The notes beneath the pieces were generated by a model. The model did no database searches and was not told the origin of the DNA. It saw only the letters and a list, made by a program, of their open reading frames with translations. This document shows positions 9,738 to 21,247 of a DNA stretch of 64,000 nucleotides, in pieces; positions within the stretch are counted from its first letter, which is position 1; each line of letters begins with the position of its first letter. The position numbers were made by a program, and so were the translations under genes. Source of the stretch: Paracoccidioides lutzii Pb01 (lineage: Eukaryota > Ascomycota > Eurotiomycetes > Onygenales > Ajellomycetaceae); contig NW_015440955.1 of NCBI RefSeq assembly GCF_000150705.2, positions 996,061 through 1,060,060 of the forward strand, in the 5' to 3' direction.

Positions 9738-12287
9738 TTAAGTAGAGGACTTTGGGGTAGCAATCATAAATTCCCTACGGCAACCTAGAGGAGAACTAGA
9801 TCCTGCACGGTAATTCTCCTTTCGGGGGCTGGAATTTTCAGATTTTGTCACACCAGGCGGAATGGGCATGACAGTCCTGGAAGAGCCAGTGGAGAGGCTG
9901 TCTCCATAAGAGCCTTGAGTATTGAGAGATGGGCGACTGCGGTAGCTTGGGGTGTTCTCCATATTTACGTTGCTGCGTGCCGCCCAGGAGTTAAGACGAA
10001 GACCATTGACAGACTTGTTTATCATCGGGCCACTATCACGTTTGTCAGCTCTGTTAACTGGGAGGAATGGATGGGAAGGTAAACTTACGGTGGAGAAATG
10101 GAGGTTGCCGGAGTCCAGACAGGACCAACTCCCAACGGAGAAGGGAAGCTTGCCTGCGAGTTTGGGCTGAAATGAGAGGCTGCCTGCTGTAGACGTTGAA
10201 GGGTTGGTGACGGGGTAGAGCCATTAACCATCTCGACAGAATAATTGTATTCGCCAGCACGATATGCACGACGTTCGTTACTCTGCATCTTAAGATGTTT
10301 CTGTGCTTTAGTGTCTGCGAATCGGAGGAGAAGCTTGACTCCATCCTTGGCGGTAACATTGTGGAACTGAGATAATACTTTCTCCGCAACTTCGCGGGAC
10401 TCAAATCTAGAGAGGATAGCATTGGTTAGCACGCGCTCATGCGAGGTCAAATAAATATAGGATAACAAGGGATAACACACCTGGCAAATCCAACCTCCTT
10501 ACTGACACCAGTTTTCTCATCGCGGCTAATCTTCTCGGAGACAACTTGATATGGTTGAAAATGGCGACGAAGATCCTTTCATCCAATATCAACAAAAACA
10601 CCATAAAGCATTGTGACAGCAGAAACACTAGGGTGAACGAACCGCTTCCACCCAGTCGATGGGTACATTAGTGCAATAGACGTTAGTAGAACACTTATCC
10701 TCAAGATCCTTAAGTCGAGAATTACGAGATTTCTATATGCTGTTAGTTGTTATGAACTAAAGCATATACGCATTTTCAGAAATCCAACATACTTGGGCAA
10801 AGCTGGCCTGATAGCCTAGATGAAAGAAGCCTCGAATACAGTTTTCACAGGCATCAAAGCTGAAAAACTGAACAAATCCGAATCTATATAGGGAATTAGT
10901 AATTTGACCCAAGACCGGAAATAGATGGGGAGGAAGCACAAACCCTTTGCAGAGGCCTGTTTCAAGGTCAACGATTGCCTTGCAACGGTCAATTTTGCCA
11001 AACCGAGATGCGTAAGCATGCAACATTTCATCGGTTGTTTCAGGAAGGAAACCACGGATATAGACATTGGTAATCCCCTCTCTATTCTCCAGGCACTTTG
11101 CGAGAGTCAGGTCTGAGGGGTTGGTCCACATGGCAGGCACTGCACGAGGAATTGGAGGATCCTGTTGAGTCAAGGCATCAAGATCCTGCAACACATAGCC
11201 GTTGGCGCCCTTCATCATCTGAAAGGGTAAGTAGGGCTGCGGCACCACTGACGGGGATGGTGTGCTGTAATTGTACAGCATTGGGGAACGATCCATTGGT
11301 GCAACTGCAGGATAACATTCTTGCTGCCCAGGCTGGTCAACTCCAGGAGTACAAGGGTGGTTTTCCTCGACAGAGGACCATGAATCACGACGAGGACCGG
11401 AGAGATCAGCAGCCTCCCCATTCATAGCATAAGGCCAGGTGTAGCCTGGGACAGAACCAGGAACCACTGAAGGGCCAGTCACGAAGTTCGGGTATATTCC
11501 GGTAGGCAAATATGGGACTGAAGTACCTTGGTCAGCAGCTTGATTACGGGGATGTCCATACTGATTTGCAGTAGATATACCTCCTAACATACTTCCATTA
11601 GGCACTATTAGGTATTGCCCATTGTAATGAGGGCGCTGCATGGCAGCAATATCATTGTTAGCACCATGTGGAACAGGGATATTTCCTTTGAAACCACCAA
11701 ACTTGCCACCAGGACGATGGTTTTGCAAGTTCATGTTGCCAACGGCATGGGTGATCGTCTGCATGTTGGAATCTCTCATATTTCCATTGACCACAGTAGG
11801 CTGAGAAACCTGCTGGTAGTAACGGTTCTGGTGTTCTTGGTTATAGACTCCGTGGTTCTGTCCGTGAACAGGGCCAGTTTCACCAGCCGTATGCTTCTGC
11901 AAGGTTTGGGCTTGCATATTAGCAGAAGGTTGATTCTACAGCGGTGGACAAAGTCGTTAGCAATGTAGCTGAAAAATTAACTAGACAAATGAAGCACGGA
12001 ACTGGAAGATTTTGGAGACTTTAGCTCTATGAGATAAAGGGAGAGACAAGCATTAAAAGGGTCCATATCAAACCAATAGCTTCAGAAGAGGAGGCAGCAT
12101 TGAATGGCAAATTCACAATATACACACATATACACAGATAAGGTAAGGGTTAAGAAGGAATGTTTCAACAATAGAAAGTGCAAGGAGGGAGACAGATATT
12201 GGCACCTACCCGGTTAATTGGGTTAGAAGACAGCCCGTTGAGTTGAGACTTTGCAGTGAGAATACCGAGCTTCTCGAAGATATCCAT
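9738..12287 (-). CDS. RBMS/MSSP-like protein with two RRMs
   Basis: Seven exons: 12287-12210, 11935-10944, 10883-10793, 10732-10643, 10575-10481, 10406-10089 and 10032-9738, joined in frame to 652 residues. After a long Gln/Asn/Pro-rich disordered region, RRM1 starts near residue 290 with an RNP2-like NVYIRGFLPE; the RNP1 FGFVQF is completed across an intron. RRM2 begins NVYCTNVPIDW, and an SRDEKTG block followed by KEVGFARF supplies its RNP1. The tail is Ser/Pro-rich. The layout matches the MSSP/RBMS family of single-strand nucleic acid binding proteins, expected to act in mRNA control. The start is the short first exon encoding MDIFEKLGIL, which splices in frame to the large exon; an internal Met at 11917 would also give both RRMs. 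Known partners and targets cannot be read from the sequence. Confidence 0.88.
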
Positions 12288-12359
12288 GTTAGTATACACA
12301 AAGGAGAAAAGAACAAGCAAATACGTGTCAAATGAGACCAGATAAGTAGAATACTGCAC

Positions 12360-12860
12360 CTAAACAAGCCCTTTGGATATGGAAGAGAAACCCAGGAAAG
12401 GCCGTGGATGCAGAGCGTACGGAGGATACAGAAGATACGAACGAAAAAGAAGATGAGAAGAGAAACGCAGAAAGAGCAAAGTTGAAAGACTGAAGAATTA
12501 GATGAGAGAAAAACGATGTAGGAAACGAATAGAAGACAACAATGAAGAAAGATGGAACGGCAAGCTGAGAGCTGGAGGAATGAAGATCGTAGAGATGGAT
12601 AAAGGGGGAACGTTGGGGGATAAGGAGAAGCGAGTGGAAGCTGGCTGTCTCGATGATGATGATGATTATGACGTGGAGAAGAGCGAGAGGGAGTGCCTGG
12701 GATGGATGATGGGGTTGAGGATGAGGATGGCGGGGGTAGGGAGAAGAAGATATGAAGAAGAAAGGAAGAGGTGAGGTTGAGGATGAATGTTTATATAACT
12801 TAAGAGAGGATGGATGGTGGTTAAGGGGGAAGAGAAAGGGGGGAAAGTGCACTTTAGACC
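12360..12860 (-). promoter_or_regulatory. Pyrimidine-rich leader/promoter of the RRM gene
   Basis: The + strand is strongly purine-rich from about 12490 to 12860, so the strand transcribed toward the RRM gene is CT-rich, as is common in filamentous-fungus promoters and 5' leaders. A low-complexity Ser/Pro/His open frame fills part of it (12852-12328) and ends 41 bases before the chosen ATG. If transcribed it would act as a long upstream frame, but I think it is a by-product of the CT-rich tract. Confidence 0.35.
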
Positions 12861-14604
12861 GACATCAACAACACTTAAGTAAACAACGCCACCTAGGCAG
12901 GGCAGTCACTTCACAAGAACAACACAAACAGTACCTATTCATAGGGCCTTGTTGGCTCATTTGACCAGTTGTGATGGCACCACAACCCTGTTGCTGTGAG
13001 ATTGAAGACAGCGAAAGAGATCAGCTGACATGTTTGTAGGTATGTAAATGTACCTGAGAGTCATGCAACAGAGAAGGGGAAGGCCAACACTGAATTTTGC
13101 ACGGCAAGTACAGGGGTAACCTGCTTAGGATACCTCAGTAGCCCTTCCGTATTGATATTGTTACTGTAGCATCAGCTGTTTGTTTATTTTCAGAAAACAT
13201 GCTGACACTGTATACACAGAGACTGTGAGAAGGAACATCTCTGGCTTTGTATGAGGGCAAAAAGGAATTCCTTCGTCAAAAGTTGAATATTCTGAAAAAG
13301 AGAGAGGGCGACTCGGTCAATTCTCCATCAATGGAAAGAAGACCTCATAAATCATGCAAGAAGGCCCCCCATTGAGATGCAAGATGCCTGCCACGGGAGA
13401 TCTGGGAAGCATGATAAAAAGTCAAGAGAGAGAGAATGCTGACGGTGTCATTTAGCCCATCTAAGAAACGGCACCCATATAGCTGCAATATGCCAAACTA
13501 CATGGTGTTATTATATCTGAATACAAAGACACTCGGTCTTCAAGGCAAATAGCTCTCAACAACATCTGGCCTAACCATACCATCGGTGACGGATGCACAA
13601 AACATGAGACCAGACAGGACCAGGGTATATCATAACGAAAGAAAAGCAACTGCAGCGGGAAGGACCACCGAGCTATACCAGTATCCCATAGAAATAGAAC
13701 AACATGGCGAACAATAGTTCCCTGGGAGGGTCTGGTCCAGGGAGATCTTTCAGATGTGCCATGTTACTCTTCTTGGACACCAGGCGCTTCTAGCCCACAG
13801 AAGAAAGGAAATATGAAGAACTGAAGAGCATCCCACCCACTCACACACCCCCGTCGGGCTAAACAACCATCATTACCTACACCCATTCCATTCTTCACCC
13901 TTTCATCAAACCTTCAAGAGTCCCCTATATTAAAAAAACAGCCATGGAGCGGAATTCAGCGGGAAATACTTCAGTACCCCAATACCCGGGGCGCCCAGCG
14001 AAGCGGAACCCTTCACATCAACCGAAGGCAAAAAGACGACAGGCCAAGAGGCCACATAAACTACAACTGGAGACAACAAAACCTTACTATCCACTTCTAC
14101 AGACACCCGCAATCGGATTAACTAGTTTGGACGACAAAATGAAATTATAATAGGTCGTGGGTAACCCGAGATTTGTGATACGGGTTCCTCAGACTGCATT
14201 TCCAGGGGGACGGAGCTACCCCGCGGAAAACTTGCCTTGATCATTCTCGACGACATTAACATTAATTATTAAAGACTGGCCGATTTGTTATGGATGAAAA
14301 TGAGAGTTCAGCCCAAAGGTGCACAGATGGGTTTCTTGGCACTAACTTAGGTCATGTGATACTTTTTGTTTATGGTTCCACGGTTAGGTTGAATTCAATT
14401 GAGAACCTCAATATAACAATTCATTCCATTCATTCTAAGAACATTTCTACAGTGGTCGTTAGATATCTAATAAATGAACCAAGAACGAAAGGAAAGAAGC
14501 CAAGATGACGCCAAAAAAGATATCTCGCTATATTCATATATATGAACATATATGCGGACTAAAAACGCGGAAGAAAGACAGCTTAAAACGGACATTTAAA
14601 AGAG

Positions 14605-14645
<41 letters not shown>

Positions 14646-14831
14646 CAGAGACAGAGAGATAAACATAACAAAGAGAATGAGGGGCAAAAATCACAAGGGA
14701 AACCCGATGCAGTCTATATACCCCACTCTAAAATATATATCTCATCCATCCATGCCACATCATACTATACATCATCCATGGATACCAGAACAATAACCCA
14801 AAATAAAAACCCATCACAATCATATTCGCAA
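12861..14831. other. Gene-free stretch between RRM gene and reductase
   Basis: I see no supported gene on either strand. It holds a (GA)n microsatellite at about 14609-14642 and, near 14700-14831, the probable 3' UTR of the reductase gene. Both flanking genes are on the minus strand, so part of it should be promoter for the RRM gene. Confidence 0.5.
14609..14642. repeat. (GA)n microsatellite
   Basis: An uninterrupted run of about 17 GA dinucleotides lies downstream of the reductase gene. Confidence 0.95.
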
Positions 14832-17086
14832 TCACGACCAAACATCTTCCTGATATGACCCATTGTTCCGCATATGCTTAACCAACTCCTCGCCCTTCTC
14901 CGGCGCCAGCCCGCGCTGCTCCGCCATAATCTGCCCCAGCACCACATTCACCTCCCGCGCCATATTGGCCGCATCGCCACAGACGTAGAAGTTTCCCTTT
15001 TGCAACAGCAGCTCATTGACGAGCTCAGCGTGTTCGCGTAGCTTGTGTTGGACATAGACTTTTTGAGAGGTTTCGCGCGAGAAGGCGGTGATGATTTGCA
15101 GGCTTGAGCCGAGCTTTGAGGCGAAGGTCTGATATGAGGGAATTTAGTTGTGGTGATTGTTAGCAAGGATAGAGATATAGAGTATTATAAGGGTGAGAAG
15201 AGGAGGAAAAGATAGAAGATAGTGGGTGGGGGTGGGATAAGAGGTATGGAAGTTTAAGAGATCTAGAAAATAACAAAATACATACATCCCACTCATCTTT
15301 ATACAGGAAATCCTCCTCCCGTCGTCGACATCCATAGAACAAAATCGTGGGCCCTACCTTATCCCCCCTCTCCGCCTGCGCCGCGCGCTCCTGTATAAAC
15401 CCGCGGAACGGCGCAACACCCGTTCCCGGCCCGACCATAATGACCGGCTTGGCCGGGTCGGAGGGGAGTTTGAAGTTGGAATGCCGCACGTGGATTGGGA
15501 CGTGGATGCCGTCGTACTTGTTTCTGGGCCCGTTGATGGCGTATGTCAATCCGTGCGGGTCCGGATTGGGGTCGCCGTGTTGTTTCTGCTTCAAGGCGAG
15601 CAGGTAGTTTGTTGTGACGCCCTTGAGGTTGTGGGTTGCGCCGGGGATGCGTAGGGATTCGACAATGGCGGTGATGCTGATTTTGTTCTTTTGGACGAGG
15701 GAGGAGGAGGAGATGGAGTAGTAGCGCGGTTGGATTTTTGGGATGCCTTCGATTAACAGGGAGAAGGGGACGGAGGTAAATGGGAGCGGCGTAACGGATT
15801 GTAGTGCCTGGGCGATGTTCATGTATTGGCTAGCGATCTTTTCTTGGAAGTAGTCCNNNNNNNNNNNNNNNNNNNNNNNNNNNNNNNNNNNNNNNNNNNN
15901 NNNNNNNNNNNNNNNNNNNNNNNNNNNNNNNNNNNNNNNNNNNNNNNNNNNNNNNNNNNNNNNNNNNNNNNNNNNNNNNNNNNNNNNNNNNNNNNNNNNN
16001 NNNNNNNNNNNNNNNNNNNNNNNNNNNNNNNNNNNNNNNNNNNNNNNNNNNNNNNNNNNNNNNNNNNNNNNNNNNNNNNNNNNNNNNNNNNNNNNNNNNN
16101 NNNNNNNNNNNNNNNNNNNNNNNNNNNNNNNNNNNNNNNNNNNNNNNNNNNNNNNNNNNNNNNNNNNNNNNNNNNNNNNNNNNNNNNNNNNNNNNNNNNN
16201 NNNNNNNNNNNNNNNNNNNNNNNNNNNNNNNNNNNNNNNNNNNNNNNNNNNNNNNNNNNNNNNNNNNNNNNNNNNNNNNNNNNNNNNNNNGGAGGTGATT
16301 CTGGTTTGGTTCGCCCAGATAGACATGGTCGGCTTCAGGGGAGGTTTCCGGTTCCTCGATAACTGAGAATACGGGTTCGTAAACAGCTTCCCGTTCCTCC
16401 AGCCCCATTTCCTCTGCCAGAGCTTTCCACATGGGCTCTTTCCAGGCCAGATAATCCTCTTCCATGGTACCTGCACCATCATCACCTTCACCGGCCTCTC
16501 CAATTCGTTTGGCGCCGAGCCTCTTCATCGTAGCATCGACATTTCTCACCATCGAGTTATAATGCTCATAGGTGTTGTTTCCCAGGCCAAAGGCGACATA
16601 CCTAATGGAGGAAAGAGGCTTATCATCAGACGTTCCACCACCTTCGAACGAAACGTCGTCTGAAGTAATGAACTGATAGAAATCCACGGCGTTATCCGTA
16701 GGCTCACCCTCACCGTAAGTCGCGAGCACAAAAAACATGACCTTATCCTCTGGGAACTTGTCGAGATTCTCGTAATCATAATCTTCTAAATCGGCCACCA
16801 TGGTTTTGAGGCCAAATCGTTGGGAGCCCTCCTTGGCCAACCGCGAGGCATAGTCCTCCGCGGTTCCGGTCTGGGAACCGTAGAAGATCACACAATTTTT
16901 TCCAGTCTCGTCTAGTTTCTCGATGATGTCTCTTGATGCCCCGGCCTTTGCGCCATTTGCGTTCGAATAAGCTGTCGCATAGGGGTCCTTAACAACACCC
17001 CATAAAGAGCCCTTAGTAAAATAGGCGACGCTACCCACAAGAATTACGACCAGGACCACCAGGTCCAATGTGTCGACCTGGGTCAT
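14832..17086 (-). CDS. cprA: NADPH-cytochrome P450 reductase, interrupted by assembly gap
   Basis: It transfers electrons from NADPH via FAD and FMN to microsomal P450s (sterol demethylation, secondary metabolism) at the ER membrane. The N-terminal membrane anchor is at about residues 8-24. FMN-domain motifs follow: YGSQTGTAEDYA near residue 69, ATYGEGEPTDNA and GLGNNTYEHYN. After the gap come the FAD motif RYYSISSSS, the NADPH-binding GPGTGVAPFRGF and CRRREEDFLYKDEW, and a C-terminal VWS whose Trp is the conserved flavin-stacking residue. One intron, 15285-15129. The gap at 15857-16290 removes the linker and the first part of the FAD domain. Known coding sequence plus 434 bases would give about 699 codons, close to the usual ~695, but is one base off in frame, so the gap length is slightly wrong or hides an intron. 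The start matches the family N-terminus. Confidence 0.95.
15857..16290. other. Assembly gap (434 N)
   Basis: The run of N lies entirely inside the reductase gene. Flanking reading frames do not join at exactly 434, so the number is an estimate. Confidence 0.99.
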
Positions 17087-17691
17087 GGCAAAGAGTGTGG
17101 ACGATTAGCCGTTGGGGAGCGAATACAGGTGCGGCGCGGGTGGGAAGGTTGGAAGTCCGAATAGAGACCACGCGGATTTGAGTTGAGTTCCTGAGCAACG
17201 AGAAGTATCAGCCGAACACCAAACCAAGAAAATTTGAAAGAGAAGGATTACAGCAAAGAGTATAAAACCATAAAATGAACAACGTACCGGTAAAACAGAA
17301 AGGAAACAAGAAGGACAATAAGCAAGGAGGCAGCCAATATTCCTAGCTGGCTTGTTTTGTGCCGTGAGGGAATCCTATGGGGGAGAAACGGGAATCGGCG
17401 GGAATATTGGCGACACCACTTAACTACGTGAGTGGGGTGGCTGTAAGCAAATGGGGGGTATATTTGGCCAAATGGACACGGTATCTTGAATCTTGGTGAG
17501 GGAAAGAGGGAAAAGAGGACAAAGTGAAGGGCAGAGAGAGAGAATGTGTGTGGATGATGAGAGTGGTTGTGAGAGGCGAGAGTTGATTCAACCCGGGAGC
17601 TGCTTGGCTCGGATTTGGCTGACGGCGACGGTAAAAAAGTGGCCTGTTCCAACTGACAAGCCCATGTAAGAGAGCTCTACAGAGTATACAA

Positions 17692-17716
17692 TCTTATTCT
17701 TATTCTTATTCTTATT
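17692..17716. repeat. (TTATTC)n short tandem repeat
   Basis: About four copies of a 6-bp unit lie upstream of the reductase gene. Confidence 0.85.
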
Positions 17717-20700
17717 GACTTATTTCTGGGGGAAAGTTTATGTGTGTACGGGAATACCCCTTTCAATGCTGCTGTTTGCAGCTGGTTAAGTTCCGCAGTT
17801 TGCCTCTTCTCTTCTGCACTCTTCAATCATAGTTACCCATCATCACGGAGGACGGAGTACTCGGACTGAAATCTTTCATCAAGAGCTAATCATCCCTTGG
17901 ATATATGTGTCAAGTTCCCAAAGGGCATATATCCGACAGGGATGAACTTAGGCAGACTGATATTTGACCACTACCCATCCATTCAGCAGTCCTGGTAGCC
18001 CACAAAAGTTAAGCTTATTAAGATCTTAGGCCTCCCTAGTTAGTTAACTAGTTAATAACTATTATTCTTCCTTTCTATTCTTCATTATTCTCAGAATAAT
18101 CTATTTTTGCATCAATGCAACCAAACCCAGATAGGCCTTGCAGAACCATGCGCACCTAAACATCTACACTGGACATGTGCAATAATTTCATTTTTGAGTA
18201 TCCACTCTCTATGTATATCTATTATTGTAAACTTCTCTGTACAGGTGTGCACATCATCTCACCTCCCGCAGAGATTTGCTGTATTTAGCTGGAAGGCCTT
18301 CACTGGTGATTTAGAAATCGAAGATATTATTAGGGTCATCCTCATGAAACGCTAACGGTCGTTAGAAAATACTTTTTATCCCGCATCCTCTAAAATGAGG
18401 AAAAGAAAAGGAAAAAGACATCCCAAAGAGATACGTATATTTAATCCACCACACAACTCTCTAACTGAGGGGGAAAAAAAATAGGGATTTTGATTGATAA
18501 GATATAACTAGTTGGTTACCTGCTCTTAATCCTCGAAACCCCCAGGTCATGGCCTGGGATATAACCGGCAGAACCTGAACATTCACAGCAGCTTAACCCA
18601 TGGCACTTCAATCCACGATCTACAGCTGGCAGGGCATCTATCCTTCCGCAGGAAGAACAGAAATTCCCGATTGATGCACCATTTCTGTTCGCGGGAAAAC
18701 AGGAAGAATAGAGATCGATCTATCCGAAATTGCAGTTCCTGCATTCGACAACAGGGGCAGCTGTTTTAAATAGGATCTGTCAAGATAAGCTGGGTAACTA
18801 GGTATGCAGGCGACGATGATAGACATGACGGCGATCCATTGTGTCGTCTACTCCGCGCCGTTCTGAGTCATATCCAATCCGGGAGTGGGTATTTTCTTGC
18901 GGAATTTGCCGGTTTCGTCCCAATCTGCGGAACATCCGTGGGCAAAATATATATTCCTGCATGGAATCGTGGTTGTGAGCGCGGATATGCGTCCTACGCT
19001 CTATGACAATTTGACCAAGGACAAACCTAGGAGGAGGTCATCGCGCCGGAATCAGATACAAAACATGTGATTGTGACGCAAATAAGCCCATGATGAAGCC
19101 AGTTCCCTCACCGCTACAGTATTACAACATGCATGGGAGCTCTTAGCCACAGCACCGCGGGAGCTAGAAAATCAACCATGATGAATGTGCCGTGGTTACC
19201 TGGATCTACCGATCGTCGATCCGTTGATTTTCCCATGTCGAAGGCGGGGTGTGAGGGAGCCTGCCAGCTCAATGTTGAAAGCTTTGAGATAGTGAGGATT
19301 GGCGAAAGGCTTTTGCTTTGTTCCCTGAGACCCGGCCTCCAACGGGGATGATTGACTCCTCAATACACCAAAAGTCTGCAAGAGAAGATGGAATTGGTGA
19401 AAGATCGGCCTAAGCGGCAAACTCCAATAGCTACACCGTGACATAGGGGCTTGAGCGCTCTATGAACCATGGATTTTTCTATGGAGATGATGGTGGAGGT
19501 TGAGAAAGCTAACCCCCTTGCTGACTGGATCCCAGAAAAATTTCCATCATGTGTTGTTTCAAACTATGCCAGCGTTTTCTAAGTGATGGGCATCTAAAAC
19601 ATGTTATGTCGCCTAGATTGAGCAACCAATACCATGGCTGTCAGGAAATGCATCATCATCATCATCATCCTTTTTTTATTATTTATTTTTTTATTTTTAA
19701 TTTTTAATTTTTTTCTTCGAATTCTTGAGATGGATTGTGTCAGTATATCAGCACCATATGCTGATGGTTCTTTCACCCATAAAGAGGTGAAATTTTAAGG
19801 CGCGGGCAGGGTCTTTAATTATATGCCACCACTTCATATACATATATCCCGCCGTCGATCCATCTTTAGCTAATCATGGAGCACTGTAGACTGCGTGCCT
19901 GAGCATGGCTCTTGCGGCTTATTAACCGTAAAGAAATTGCAGGGAAGTATATAAATAATAGTTTCCTGGTGCATAACTGTATGAAAACAAAGTACAGATC
20001 TCTTGTTTAATATCTTTAGATATCGTTTTTTTGTTTTGTTTATCAGACCCCGCAGTTTCAAGTCATGTGCCTTGAAATAGCAAACAATGATAAATATGTA
20101 TGACGACTGTCTGGGAGAAACACAGTTGTTTGACCTTGCGATTTGCTGTTGCTTCATGGTGATACGGAGGATTAACCCACGTTGAATGAATGTAAAAGGG
20201 ACCAGGGGTTTCAACGGTTCATTTCCCTCGTGTCTCCGGCGGAATTTCAAACACTGTTATGGTCTCTTGTTGAGAAGAAAGCAGTGGACTGGCTGAAGGC
20301 GCGTGGTCCAGTAGTGATTCTCAGTTAGCGGATGATGTTGCCGGAGATGGTCATTCGCTGTTTCCGGGCGCTTTTCAAGAAATCAACTGCATTGGATTTT
20401 GCCACATAGATGCCAGCGCTTGGATCGAGGAGGTTCTCGCTATGTGCAGAAGGGGCTGAATATCAGAGAACTTAACCTGTTTTAGCTCCAAGAACATGCG
20501 GGAGCTGTGATTGTGAAAGTGTATGGGATGGACTTGGGGGATGGCGGGTAGAGAAACAGCCATCACTCTTGCGAAGTTTTAAGAAGCTCGCAAGCTCACC
20601 AATCGCTGGGGGTGGTGTCGTTTTTGTTTCGTATCTCGAGAAATGTTGTGGTGGTGAAGTTACGTAGGGACATTCAAGTTGGACAACAGCAACAGCAAAT

Positions 20701-20949
20701 TTTCTTCTTTCATAGTTGCAAGAAGAATAAGAATAATATTAAATGGCAAGAGCATGCATGAGCCTTGACAGAGAATTCCCTTATAAGTAGTAATAGCCAG
20801 TATCTGAACAATGTCTTAATGTCAAAGATGATTGATACTTTCGCAGTAGCGCAGCCAGGTCCATGGTTGCTGTGTTGTCTAACTCCCTTGGGGTGTTGGT
20901 TGTCAGTTGGCTGGCTCCCGCTAGTTATTGGTCCCTGGTTACCAGCTAA

Positions 20950-21003
20950 CTTAGTTAACTAACTAACTAACTAGTTAGTTAACGTTAAGTTAGTTAACTA
21001 ACT
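20950..21003. repeat. TTAG/CTAA palindromic cluster
   Basis: Interleaved GTTA/TAAC units make several overlapping palindromes, including the perfect 18-bp TAACTAACTAGTTAGTTA at 20964-20981. It lies about 250-300 bases upstream of the PAG1-like gene. The function is unknown; related sequence occurs elsewhere in gene-free parts of the window. Confidence 0.8.
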
Positions 21004-21247
21004 GCTTATTAGTCAGTCAGCAGCCAAGAGTTCTGCGCTTCGATATCCAAACCTCCTTCTCCACCTCCTCGGACGACCTCAGACAACTTCTATTTATTTA
21101 CGACCCTCCTCTCTAATCTCAGCAAGACTGCCATCCCAACTGGCTGCACAAATCCCTCGTTCTTGGAATGGCCTGCATATCGACGATGCGAGGAGATACC
21201 GCCCTGTCCTTCTCTCCTCTCCTCGTTCCAAGAGGAGGCTGTTGAAA

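Larger units (their letters stand above)
17087..21247. other. 4.2-kb gene-free divergent region
   Basis: It separates the reductase (-) from the PAG1-like gene (+), so it holds both promoters. The first ~600 bases are CT-rich on the reductase strand, with low-complexity open frames I do not accept as genes. A (TTATTC)n run is at 17692-17716. Clusters of TTAGTTAACTAG-type sequence occur at about 18036-18060 and 20950-21003. I find no domain, tRNA or transposon in the middle part (18.1-20.6 kb); composition is normal, so it is not part of the AT-rich island. Confidence 0.5.

Noticed and set aside
12328..12852. 174-codon open frame on the minus strand
   Set aside because: Low-complexity Ser/Pro/His product of a CT-rich tract, with no domain; treated as leader/promoter.
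17248..17652. 134-codon open frame upstream of the reductase
   Set aside because: Low-complexity composition and position in the promoter; the family N-terminus starts at 17086.
19646..19672. Short CATCAT run and neighbouring T-rich tract
   Set aside because: Simple sequence, too short to be informative; no CRISPR-like spacing here or elsewhere, and none is expected in a fungus.
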